A stretch of DNA of 41,570 nt. Origin: a virus. The notes below the pieces were generated by a model, which saw nothing but the letters and a program-made list of their open reading frames with translations, made no database searches and was not told the DNA's origin. A program made the translations under genes and the position numbers. Location: positions 1-41,570 of the IMG/VR virus record IMGVR_UViG_3300036828_000342; one strand, given 5' to 3'. This document shows, piece after piece, positions 30,468 to 36,991 of this stretch; positions within the stretch are counted from its first letter, which is position 1, and every line of letters starts with the position of its first letter.

Positions 30468-31035
30468 TTTTGGATTGCCCTTTCGCTGTGATGGTCCTGA
30501 TTCGGTTGCGCCAGGTCGCCGGCCAATCGGTTTTTCGGCCGCGCAGTCCGGGCACCGCGCACCAGTAATCGACAAATTCGGCCCATATTTTGGGAATTTG
30601 GCGCGGATCGGCACCGATCACCACCGCCGCCTCGTGAAATTCGTCCGTCAAAATCGCGCCGGCATCGAGCCGCGTCCCTCGCGCGCGCAACCCCCCCTTA
30701 CTTTCTTTCTTTTCCTTAACTTCTAAAGGAAGAGAAGAAGTAAGAAAGGAAGTATCTATATGTCCGTTCTCAGTCGGTTCTGGCAAAGTGGCTTGGCAAG
30801 ATATTGATTTTTCTTGTGTTTCTTCCGTGTCACGCTCTGTCACTGTGACATAACGTGACGTAACGTTACGTAACGTTTTACGGTCCCTCCAGCGCTGCTG
30901 ACGGTCACGGTTTTTCGCCCGCGCCTTGTCCTCGGCAGCTAGATCCGCCTCCTGCTGAGCCTCAATGAAATCGATCAGAGCCGACGGTGAAATTCCACCG
31001 GCCGCCAACGCCCGCAACGCCGCAATCGAAATCAT
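30337..31035 (-). CDS. Phage replication protein (DnaT/O-like) containing an iteron array
   Basis: 232 residues, ATG 31035 behind GGAG. The N terminus has a short helical domain (ISIAALRALAAGGISPSALI), then a basic RAKNRDRQQRWRDRK stretch typical of phage replication initiators. After a flexible linker the C-terminal domain reads IPKIWAEFVDYWCAVPGLRG, RKTDWPATWRNRIRTI, matching DnaT-type single-strand DNA-binding/helicase-loader ends. The linker region of the gene holds 10-bp tandem repeats and a polypurine tract, as the origin lies inside gene O of lambda. It is likely to load the host replicative helicase; that is inferred. It lies upstream of packaging genes. Confidence 0.65.
   Translation of the reverse strand: MISIAALRALAAGGISPSALIDFIEAQQEADLAAEDKARAKNRDRQQRWRDRKTLRNVTSRYVTVTERDTEETQEKSISCQATLPEPTENGHIDTSFLTSSLPLEVKEKKESKGGLRARGTRLDAGAILTDEFHEAAVVIGADPRQIPKIWAEFVDYWCAVPGLRGRKTDWPATWRNRIRTITAKGQSKNGKRTVHEAADDLLERIRAFDNPLSGGTGGDQGENVVRLLSPR
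30698..30753. repeat. Polypyrimidine/polypurine imperfect inverted repeat
   Basis: A pyrimidine run (CTTACTTTCTTTCTTTTCCT) is followed by a purine run ending AAGGAAGAGAAGAAGTAAG, which pairs with it imperfectly over about 20 bases. It is AT-rich compared with its neighbours and encodes only a Lys/Glu linker in the replication protein. It could be the DNA-unwinding part of an origin beside the iterons. Confidence 0.5.
30845..30877. other. Iteron-like array, candidate replication origin
   Basis: Three head-to-tail 10-bp units (GTGACATAAC, GTGACGTAAC, GTTACGTAAC; 30845-30874) with one or two changes each. They contain overlapping perfect palindromes (14 bp at 30858-30871, AACGTTACGTAACGTT at 30862-30877). 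The array lies inside the replication gene with an AT-rich polypurine tract 100 bases away, the lambda O arrangement. Origin function is inference. Confidence 0.5.
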
Positions 31036-31675
31036 GCTCAGCTCCAAATAGGAACCGATGCGCCAGGCCGGATGTTGAGGGCAGGGTTGACGAAAGGCGG
31101 TATTTTGCCTATGTCCATCCTGTCCGAGCAGCCAGCAAGCCATCGGACATAGTTTACGGCTCGCGGGAAACCCCATCTCGCGGGCCGTTCGCTTTTCTGG
31201 CCCCAAATCACCAAACCGTCAAGCCAGAAACAACAGCAAAATCAGCGTAGGCCAAAAACCACCAGCAAGGCCAAACACCAACCCATTGACAAACACAGAG
31301 AAATTTTCCTGAATTTTTTTTATGGGGTGGACAGAGAGCGGGGCGACCGAATCCCCGAACTCAAGACCCATCGAGCTCGGGCGGGCGCCGCGCGCCAGGC
31401 CTCCGAGCCGCCAGGATGCCGCGGTGTGTGGCCCAGATCACACTTCGCATAACATCCATTACGGAACATTTGAGATATTCACTAACGAAATCAATCAGTT
31501 GGTTGTGTGATGTTACCCAGATTCGGGCGCCGCGTCTACATCTTGTGCCCGCGGGCCGTCGCGCCAGGCCGAATCAACTCGAAAACCACTCGAAAAGCCG
31601 AAATGTTCCCGAATTATGGGCTCGCCGGCCGGTCCTCGCGCGTATGGCACTGACGATGTAATTTCGATGTATCTT
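31036..31675. promoter_or_regulatory. 640-bp gene-free region upstream of the replication gene
   Basis: No convincing gene on either strand. It contains an AT-rich block (TTTTCCTGAATTTTTTTTAT near 31304-31323), a TTGACA at about 31289 and a TAACATC...GATGTTA inverted pair roughly 60 bases apart (about 31450 and 31509). This is the only long gap in the leftward chain, so it is the natural place for an internal promoter driving replication, packaging and late genes. No specific promoter can be proved. Confidence 0.45.
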
Positions 31676-31897
31676 TCACAGGTTTACGGATTTGAGGGCT
31701 TGGGCGACCCGCCGACCAGCTTCGGAGGTGGTTGAGAAGCGTTGGCCCTCGATGATTTGATAGAGGAAGCGCCTGGTTACACCGGCGCTGGCTGCGATGC
31801 CATTGATTGACGGCGCCTGACGCTTGTTGCGGGTTTCTTGGCATGAGAAGCGAACGACGCGGAGGCGACGGCGGATTTCGTCCGTGGAGAGCATCAT
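31676..31897 (-). CDS. Small helix-turn-helix DNA-binding protein, 73 aa
   Basis: Begins with two Met codons at 31897 and 31894. The end is a helix-turn-helix: INGIAASAGVTRRFLYQIIE followed by GQRFSTTSEAGRRVAQALKS, with a conserved-looking APS-x-N-x-IA-x-xAG-x-T start. Similar short regulators are common in rhizobial genomes. It is the last gene before the 640-bp gap, so it may control that region or its own operon; that is inference. Basic overall, no dimerisation domain apparent. Confidence 0.6.
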   Translation of the reverse strand: MMLSTDEIRRRLRVVRFSCQETRNKRQAPSINGIAASAGVTRRFLYQIIEGQRFSTTSEAGRRVAQALKSVNL

Positions 31898-31949
31898 AGG
31901 TCAGTGCCTCTTACCAAAAGCGTGAGCAATAGATATAGTCTTATGTTGC

Positions 31950-32462
31950 TCACAGGGCTTGACGCTTGGCAAGCTTGCGGGCGGCTCGGAGTTTTCGCAT
32001 AAGTTCCTTGTTGCGTTCTTTTCGCAACTTCGTGCGTTGCGCCCGCGGTACATCAACGGCTCCTATCGTCTTGATTTTGAGCGTTTGTCGGTCGGCATAA
32101 GTGAGATGTAGCCGCCAAGCTAGGGCGTCGGCCTTCCATCGCTGCGGGTTGGTGGCGACTTCTGCGACCAGATACTTCAAGTCTGCGATGGTGTACCAGG
32201 GAGCCCTTACCTCGAGCCAGGCGCCGACGCATTTTCCGATCTCGCGGCCTGTTGCGGCGAGGTGGTTAGCCATGACCACGATATCATCTCGCCCGGCGTC
32301 GTCGTCTGGCATGGTCTCGCCATACCTGGCGCTGAACAAGCGGTTAAGTTCGCTGATTCGCAGGGTTGCGAGTTGTCGTGGTGATGGCCGTTTGCGGCGG
32401 CGGTATCGCTGCTCAATTTCTGCGAGTTTTGCAGCAATAGTCGCTGGTTTTGGCCGTTGCAT
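31950..32462 (-). CDS. Conserved hypothetical protein, 170 aa
   Basis: ATG 32462, 41 bases after the end of the split winged-helix gene. Basic and helical: RYRRRKRPSPRQLATLRISE and LNRLFSARYGETMPDDDAGR, a middle AAWYTIADLKYLVAEV-like segment (actual PWYTIADLKYLVAEVATNPQ), and a very basic end (TKLRKERNKELMRKLRAARK). The LTYADRQTLKIKTIGAVDV part resembles replication-region proteins of rhizobial prophages. No catalytic motif identified; DNA or RNA binding is likely from charge. Confidence 0.55.
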   Translation of the reverse strand: MQRPKPATIAAKLAEIEQRYRRRKRPSPRQLATLRISELNRLFSARYGETMPDDDAGRDDIVVMANHLAATGREIGKCVGAWLEVRAPWYTIADLKYLVAEVATNPQRWKADALAWRLHLTYADRQTLKIKTIGAVDVPRAQRTKLRKERNKELMRKLRAARKLAKRQAL

Positions 32463-32503
32463 CAGCCAAACGTACGGGATTGCCGCAGAAGGTCAATGCG
32501 CGT

Positions 32504-32655
32504 TCATCCCACCGATTTCTGCTCGAGATAATAGCGCCCGCCGCGGCCTCGGGCCTGGCACCTGATCTGCTGTCCGGCTTCCTTCAGCCGCCTGTTCATG
32601 TTGTTAACGGTGACGCGAATCACGTTGAACGCGGTGTCGGGACCGCCGTCTGGGT
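32504..32655 (-). pseudogene. 3' part of the split winged-helix gene
   Basis: On the minus strand, from the target duplication to the stop at 32504, the frame reads PDGGPDTAFNVIRVTVNNMN, RRLKEAGQQIRCQARGRGGR, YYLEQKSVG. This is the recognition-helix and wing half of a winged-helix (OmpR-C-like) domain. No start codon precedes it; the frame runs straight into the transposon end at 32656. Joined at the duplicated GAC-GGC-GGT to the 5' part at 36361-36522, it gives a continuous 99-residue protein. Probably inactive as it stands. Confidence 0.8.
32642..32655. repeat. Target-site duplication, left copy
   Basis: ACCGCCGTCTGGGT; the first 12 bases are identical to 36361-36372, and over 14 bases there is one difference (G against C). 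It directly abuts the terminal inverted repeat at 32656. IS1-type elements make duplications of about 8-14 bp, so the length fits the upper end. Confidence 0.85.
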
Positions 32656-32670
32656 AGTGGGTCAGTTTGA
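32656..32670 (+). repeat. Terminal inverted repeat, left
   Basis: AGTGGGTCAGTTTGA, perfect complement of 36346-36360. The identity stops at base 16. The GGTCA core recurs in the internal parA-transposase promoter region. Confidence 0.9.
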
Positions 32671-32724
32671 TTGTGGCAGCTTGGACGCCTAGGAATCGGC
32701 CCGGTTCGGGGTCATATTGCCGGG

Positions 32725-32964
32725 ATGCAGAAAAAGCCCTGGAAGATAATTGTCTTTACGGAACGCCTTGGAGGCGGCCCCGGCACACGGGAATTTTTCA
32801 TCGTGAAGGCCCCGGACGCTGGACAGGCTGTAAAGGTGCTTCACATTTTCCGGCCTGATCTTGGCGACGCTAGAATCGAAGTAAAGGGCGAGGCTCCGCC
32901 TGAGTTTTTGGATTGGTTCGGAGTTGAGGGGGACGTGTATTCCATTCAGGTGCTGTCCCCATGA
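32725..32964 (+). CDS. Transposon passenger protein, 79 aa
   Basis: ATG 32725 follows CCGGG; no strong ribosome site. The product MQKKPWKIIVFTERLGGGPG, then TREFFIVKAPDAGQAVKVLH, appears alpha/beta and ends VEGDVYSIQVLSP. It is coupled by ATGA to the basic 77-residue gene. No family recognised. It lies just inside the left end of the transposon. Confidence 0.55.
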   Translation: MQKKPWKIIVFTERLGGGPGTREFFIVKAPDAGQAVKVLHIFRPDLGDARIEVKGEAPPEFLDWFGVEGDVYSIQVLSP

Positions 32965-33194
32965 CCCCCAAACGCCCTAGGGACCCCAACCAGCTCGCCA
33001 AGTCGATCATCGATATCGCGACGGGGGAGAAGCCGGACCGCGATCCTACGCCTGAGGAACAGGGCAAGGACGCGGCTGCGGTAGCGCGGGGCCAGCTTGG
33101 TGGTGCCAAGGGCGGTGCGGCCCGAGCTGCAAAGCTGACCGGCGCGAAAAAGTCAGCCATCGCCAAGAAGGCCGCGAAAGCGCGCTGGAAATAG
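32961..33194 (+). CDS. Lys/Ala-rich basic protein, probable nucleic-acid binding, 77 aa
   Basis: ATG 32961 overlaps the previous stop (ATGA). It starts MTPKRPRDPNQLAKSIIDIA followed by TGE, and ends in a histone-H1-like Ala/Lys stretch (LTGAKKSAIAKKAAKARWK). Proteins with this PKRPRDPxQLAKxxxDIATGE head and KAxKARW tail are common in Bradyrhizobium genomes and prophages, function unknown. DNA binding is suggested by the tail. It converges on parA with a gap of 3 bases. Confidence 0.65.
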   Translation: MTPKRPRDPNQLAKSIIDIATGEKPDRDPTPEEQGKDAAAVARGQLGGAKGGAARAAKLTGAKKSAIAKKAAKARWK

Positions 33195-33197
33195 CCC

Positions 33198-34250
33198 TTA
33201 GATTGTGGACGCCAGTGACTTCAATTCTCTCTGGTATCGCGTAAGCGACTCATTGACCTCAAGTCGCTGCCCCTCAATCGAATGAGATTCACCGACGCTA
33301 AGTTGCGCTAACGGAATGCGCTTAGAGCCGCTGATACGGCCAGCGGAGTGAAAATCATCCAGCAAGTGGATTGAATCAATAGGGTCGTCGCCGGAAAAAA
33401 CATCGGCGTGAGCGTTCACGATATCAATCACCTGCGCCAGATAAGCTTGGGTGGATCGATCCGGGGTGAAGGCGGTTTGCCGGTTCCAGCCGCAATGCGT
33501 CATCACGACTGCATGAACTTTGGGAAGTTTGGTGATGCCGGCCTGTGCGTTTAGCCTTAGAAAATCCATTGTGGGGTCTTTGAGCATAGAGAGGGTAAGT
33601 TTCAATGCCTCCATCGAGTGTTGATCGACCCGAACAGGGATCACTAAGGCATCGGCCGCGACCCAGCCAAGATGCGTTGCACCACCAAAAAAGGGGCTGG
33701 TGTCGATCAGGATTTTTGAAGCCCGCAAATGTTTACGCAGCGATTCACCAAGTTGCTCGACGGATTGCAAAATATTCCGCGTGGTTTCCCGACTACGCGC
33801 GCCCAAGTTCGCCGCAGCGCTCAACTGCGTATAGAGCAGGCTCGGAAATAAAAACAATTCACTCGACCCGGCAACGACGTGCGCTCCAGCGCCGCCCTTG
33901 AACGACACGCAAGACGGCGGAACGCTGGTGACCAAATCATCGATCTCAATTGTAGGGGTGCCAGCCATCACATGCGGCAGCAGCGCATCATAGATGGTGC
34001 TCGAACTCTGATTGATGTCCTCGCCCAACAATGACTGGGTAAAATTCCGCTGCGGACAAAGGTCAAACAACAAAGACCGATTTGTCCGCGAGATCTCCCA
34101 AGCCAGGTTGAACGCCAGCGTACTTTTGCCGATTCCGCCCCGAAAATTGGTAACGGTGTAGGTTCCAAACCGAGCCTTTGGCCGGTCTACCGTTCCGCCT
34201 TCAGCAACAATCTTGAATTGTCCCAATAGCTTATCCAAATTACTAGACAT
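33198..34250 (-). CDS. ParA/MinD-superfamily ATPase with altered Walker A
   Basis: 350 residues; start ATG 34250 (MSSNLDKLLGQ) chosen for AAGGAACGAGG upstream. The Walker A reads FRGGIGKST (36-44): the first, signature lysine of the KGGxGKS/T motif is arginine here, while the catalytic lysine (K42) is kept. LLFDLCPQ (61-67) is the DxxPQ motif, and KILIDTSPFFGGATHLGWVA the Walker B region. ParA proteins move or place DNA by ATP-driven dimerisation on the nucleoid. No ParB or parS is seen, and the gene lies inside a transposon, so it probably serves the element (target choice, transpososome control or maintenance). This is inference. Confidence 0.82.
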   Translation of the reverse strand: MSSNLDKLLGQFKIVAEGGTVDRPKARFGTYTVTNFRGGIGKSTLAFNLAWEISRTNRSLLFDLCPQRNFTQSLLGEDINQSSSTIYDALLPHVMAGTPTIEIDDLVTSVPPSCVSFKGGAGAHVVAGSSELFLFPSLLYTQLSAAANLGARSRETTRNILQSVEQLGESLRKHLRASKILIDTSPFFGGATHLGWVAADALVIPVRVDQHSMEALKLTLSMLKDPTMDFLRLNAQAGITKLPKVHAVVMTHCGWNRQTAFTPDRSTQAYLAQVIDIVNAHADVFSGDDPIDSIHLLDDFHSAGRISGSKRIPLAQLSVGESHSIEGQRLEVNESLTRYQRELKSLASTI

Positions 34251-34386
34251 TGACCTCGTTCCTTCGATTTGAGCGGGTTGACCTGATCGACCAGCATAAC
34301 TTAGACTACGCAGGTGAAGCGGGTCAAGCGTCTTGACCTGCATAAAAGGATTGACGCGGGTCATGCTCTCAAGCATAAAGGTCAGT
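34251..34386. promoter_or_regulatory. Divergent parA-transposase control region with GGTCA sites
   Basis: 136 bases between divergent parA and transposase starts hold six GGTCA/TGACC motifs, far above chance for this length. One pair is a palindrome, GGTCAAG CGT CTTGACC. The same motif is part of the terminal inverted repeats. A shared regulator (the transposase or the ParA protein) may bind here and control both genes. Confidence 0.55.
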
Positions 34387-35400
34387 ATGAACAGGCTGAC
34401 CAGACAAGCGCGCGCGCAAATCCTCCACCTCCTTTGCGAGGGGCAGTCGATCCGGGCCGTCACCCGATTGACCGGATGCAGCAAGAATACGGTCGCGAAG
34501 CTGCTGGTGTCGGCTGGCCATGCCTGTGCCGCCTATCAGGACAAGACGCTCCGCAAGCTGCCCTGCCAGCGCGTCCAGATGGATGAAATCTGGTCGTTCG
34601 TTTACGCCAAGGCTGCCAATGTAGGGGCCGCCAAGACTGCTCCGGCGACCGCCGGTGATGTCTGGACCTGGACTGCGATCTGTGCCGACACCAAGCTAAT
34701 CGTTAGTTGGTTGCTCGGCGCTCGCGATACGGATGCCGCCCTTTCGTTCGTTGGCGATCTGCGGAACAGGCTAACCAATCGCGTCCAGCTAACCAGCGAC
34801 GGCCATAGGCCCTACCTGACGGCCGTTGATGCGGTATTCGGCGATGAAGTCGATTACGCCATGCTGGTGAAGATCTACGGTGCCGATCCGCAGGCCGAAA
34901 CCCGCTACAGCCCGGCCAAGTGCATCGGTGCGGAACGCCAGCCGAAGATCGGTTCGCCCGACAAGGACCATATCAGCACGTCATATGTCGAGCGGTCGAA
35001 CCTGACGATGCGGATGCATATGCGTCGGTTCACGCGGCTGACGAATGCGTTTTCAAAGAAGGTCGAAAATCACGCCGCCGCAATCGCGCTGCATGTAATG
35101 TACTACAATTTCGTCCGTATCCATCAAACGCTCAAGGTGACGCCGGCAATGGCCGCTGGCGTGACTGAGAAGCTTTGGGAGATGGACGATCTTGTCGGGC
35201 TGATCGATCAATGGGAGTTGGCTAACTACAAGCCGGAATATCAGTTCGTGGTCCGACAGTACCAGATCGGGAAGGGCCATTCGGTTAGCGTTCTGTGGCG
35301 CGGCGGAGAAATCGATACGATTTATGGTTTCGACAAGGAGGCCGATGCGATTGAATGGATCAAGGAGAGGTCGGCGGCGTGGCTGATGGAGAACCGATGA
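34387..35400 (+). CDS. IS1-type DDE transposase (Rhizobiales kind)
   Basis: 337 residues, ATG 34387 behind AAAGG. The N terminus is a helix-turn-helix (AQILHLLCEGQSIRAVTRLT, GCSKNTVAKLL). Catalytic residues: D in VQMDEIWSFVYAKAANVGA, D in LTSDGHRPYLTAVDAVFG, and E in YVERSNLTMRMHMRRFTRLT followed by NAFSKK. This is the single-ORF IS1-type transposase common in Bradyrhizobium and relatives. It looks complete and probably active. Its last 41 bases overlap the end of the membrane-protein gene on the other strand. Confidence 0.9.
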   Translation: MNRLTRQARAQILHLLCEGQSIRAVTRLTGCSKNTVAKLLVSAGHACAAYQDKTLRKLPCQRVQMDEIWSFVYAKAANVGAAKTAPATAGDVWTWTAICADTKLIVSWLLGARDTDAALSFVGDLRNRLTNRVQLTSDGHRPYLTAVDAVFGDEVDYAMLVKIYGADPQAETRYSPAKCIGAERQPKIGSPDKDHISTSYVERSNLTMRMHMRRFTRLTNAFSKKVENHAAAIALHVMYYNFVRIHQTLKVTPAMAAGVTEKLWEMDDLVGLIDQWELANYKPEYQFVVRQYQIGKGHSVSVLWRGGEIDTIYGFDKEADAIEWIKERSAAWLMENR

Positions 35401-36265
35401 TTTCGCTGGAGGGAGGATTCCCAAAGATAAATGCGGGCTCGTCTGCTAAATTGTCATCCCTATCCAGACCCCATTGTCCGTTGATGTTTGCGTCCTGCAG
35501 TAGCTTGCCTGCCATTTGAATATGCTCAGGTAGATCGGCAAACGGTTTTCCTGCATGTTTTTTCGCTACACCAAGAACGACGCCGATGAGATCAGGGCGC
35601 ACATCACTGAACAGGCAATTCCCAGAGAACTTCCAATCATGATCGGAAACTATTTTTGCGAAGTATTCGGCAAATGTCCGCGATCCGGAATCCGACATAC
35701 AGCGAATCAGAATTGGAAATCTTTTATCTTTCGGAATCTCATCTAGTGCCGCACCAAGTTTTGTTCTTTGCTCATCCGTCATGTGCCACAAAATAGGGTG
35801 GACCGATGCCTGGTTTTGAAGGGCAACGTCGCGCTTGCCAACTTCCTCTTTGATGTAAATTTCAACGTAGCCGGTGATACCGGTTACGATAATGGCCGTG
35901 GCCAGCAATCCAAACACCGTCCAGCCGAGGTACGGCCACCAATGATGGCGCTGAGTATTGTTCTTTGGTTCGCCTATTAGGACGATATATGCGGCAGCAA
36001 AGAGTCCAACGGTCGGACCAAAAAACGGCGACGAAATTAGTGCCGCGATCATTGCCGGAAGCCCACCGAGCGATTTTGCGGCGGCGAGCCAAAAATCGTA
36101 ACGGCTCTTCCAATCTGGAATCTCTCGGATGACGAGGAGAGCAATGGCCGCCCATGCGGGGATTTTGGGAGCCGTAACCAGTACGCAAGCCCGCTTGCGT
36201 ATAGCGACCCAATTGATCGCTGGCGTTGGTTCGAGTGGAAGTTCTGGCTCTCCGCTATTATCCAT
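35360..36265 (-). CDS. Transposon-carried membrane protein with soluble C-terminal domain, 301 aa
   Basis: ATG 36265. The N-terminal half has about three or four hydrophobic helices: IPAWAAIALLVIREI, GGLPAMIAALISSPFFGPTV with GLFAAAYIVLIG, and YLGWTVFGLLATAIIVTGIT. The C-terminal half is soluble (HMTDEQRTKLGAALDEIPKD, KPFADLPEHIQMAGKLLQDA) and ends in a Pro/Ser tail. Base composition is more AT-rich than the phage genes. No family recognised. It overlaps the transposase end by 41 bases, tail to tail. A defence or surface role is possible but unsupported. Confidence 0.6.
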   Translation of the reverse strand: MDNSGEPELPLEPTPAINWVAIRKRACVLVTAPKIPAWAAIALLVIREIPDWKSRYDFWLAAAKSLGGLPAMIAALISSPFFGPTVGLFAAAYIVLIGEPKNNTQRHHWWPYLGWTVFGLLATAIIVTGITGYVEIYIKEEVGKRDVALQNQASVHPILWHMTDEQRTKLGAALDEIPKDKRFPILIRCMSDSGSRTFAEYFAKIVSDHDWKFSGNCLFSDVRPDLIGVVLGVAKKHAGKPFADLPEHIQMAGKLLQDANINGQWGLDRDDNLADEPAFIFGNPPSSEIIGSPSATPPTSP

Positions 36266-36345
36266 CGAGGTTGCATATCATGTCCTCCTTGTTCGTCGCA
36301 GGAGGGCAGCGAGGCAGGTCAAGAATTAACCACAGGGGTCATTTC

Positions 36346-36360
36346 TCAAACTGACCCACT
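36346..36360 (-). repeat. Terminal inverted repeat, right
   Basis: TCAAACTGACCCACT, the exact complement of 32656-32670. Just inside it, TGACCC/GGGTCA form a further nested palindrome (GGGTCATTTCTC side), a likely transposase binding site. Confidence 0.9.
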
Positions 36361-36374
36361 ACCGCCGTCTGGCT
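36361..36374. repeat. Target-site duplication, right copy
   Basis: ACCGCCGTCTGGCT; first 12 bases identical to 32642-32653. Directly abuts the right inverted repeat. Confidence 0.85.
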
Positions 36375-36522
36375 CATCGCCGTAGACTTGGCAGGCCAGA
36401 TCGGCGCTGCCGAGGTAGTGCGGCCTGGCGCGGACCAAGTCGTAGATCCGCCGCTGCAGCGGCGTGAGCTGCACGGGCGGGCCGTCGATCTCGCCGGATC
36501 CGCCGCAACACGGGCACCTCAT
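36361..36522 (-). pseudogene. 5' part of the split winged-helix gene
   Basis: ATG 36522, in an ATGA overlap with the GcrA-like gene. It begins MRCPCCGGSGEIDGP, a CxCC zinc-like start, then LTPLQRRIYDLVRARPHYLG and SADLACQVYGDEPDGG, the first helices of a winged-helix domain. At the transposon end the frame picks up four foreign codons (SGSV) and stops at 36346. The missing half is at 32504-32655. Together they would form a 99-residue DNA-binding regulator. Its loss may alter phage regulation. Confidence 0.8.
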
Positions 36523-36989
36523 CGCGGCGTACCGGCCGAAGCCATGGCGTGGTCGAAGCAATAGGGCCCGACGCATTGCCGGACGCCGCAGAACAGGACC
36601 GGGGTCTGGGCGGGCCAGCCGCCGATCGGCCAGCGGCAATCGTTGGCCTCCAGCTCGACCAGCGCGATCAGGCGCGGCGGTGCGGCCGGCGGGCGCGGTG
36701 GTGTCGCCACGGCGACGCATTTCGGCCTTGGAATCCTGTTGGCGTTGGTCATGTAGGCGCCCTTTGCGCGGGCCTGTCGGGTCGAGGGCAGGCTGTCCGG
36801 GCGGCCGGCCCCGACGAGGCCGATTCGCTTGCCCCGCCCGATCGTTGCGTTGCGGCTGTAGGCGGTGCCGAACTCGGAATTGAGTGCTGCGGCGGCTTCG
36901 CTATACGATTTCCCGGCGATGATCAACCCGGTCAGCCGCGCATCCTGTTCCCCATTCCATTTGGTATCTCGTTTTGTGTAGAAAACCAT
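36519..36989 (-). CDS. gcrA: GcrA-family cell-cycle regulator homologue
   Basis: 156 residues, ATG 36989. The GcrA pattern is clear: WNGEQDARLTGLIIAGKSYS, EAAAALNSEFGTAYSRNATI, GRGKRIGLVGAGRP, then a variable middle and the C-terminal ELEANDCRWPIGGW, FCGVRQCVGPYCFDH. GcrA binds sigma-70 RNA polymerase and CcrM-methylated promoters in alphaproteobacteria and drives cell-cycle genes. A phage copy may redirect host transcription or time replication to the cell cycle; that is inference. It lies in the leftward early operon before the split winged-helix gene. Confidence 0.85.
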   Translation of the reverse strand: MVFYTKRDTKWNGEQDARLTGLIIAGKSYSEAAAALNSEFGTAYSRNATIGRGKRIGLVGAGRPDSLPSTRQARAKGAYMTNANRIPRPKCVAVATPPRPPAAPPRLIALVELEANDCRWPIGGWPAQTPVLFCGVRQCVGPYCFDHAMASAGTPR

Positions 36990-36991
36990 GG

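Larger units (their letters stand above)
32656..36360 (+). mobile_element. 3,705-bp IS1-type transposon with ParA-like, small and membrane-protein cargo
   Basis: The ends are perfect 15-bp inverted repeats: AGTGGGTCAGTTTGA at 32656-32670 and its complement at 36346-36360. Matching target duplications lie directly outside. The element interrupts a winged-helix regulator gene whose frame is restored exactly by removing it with one duplication. Inside are, in order: a 79-residue protein, a 77-residue basic protein, a ParA-like ATPase (opposite strand), an intact IS1-type DDE transposase, and a membrane protein (opposite strand). A simple IS1 element of this type would be near 1.2 kb, so this is a transposon with passenger genes. 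Confidence 0.88.

Noticed and set aside
33198-34250. ParA as evidence for a phage-plasmid lifestyle.
   Set aside because: The gene lies inside a transposon with clear ends, and no ParB or parS is visible, so it says nothing firm about phage maintenance.
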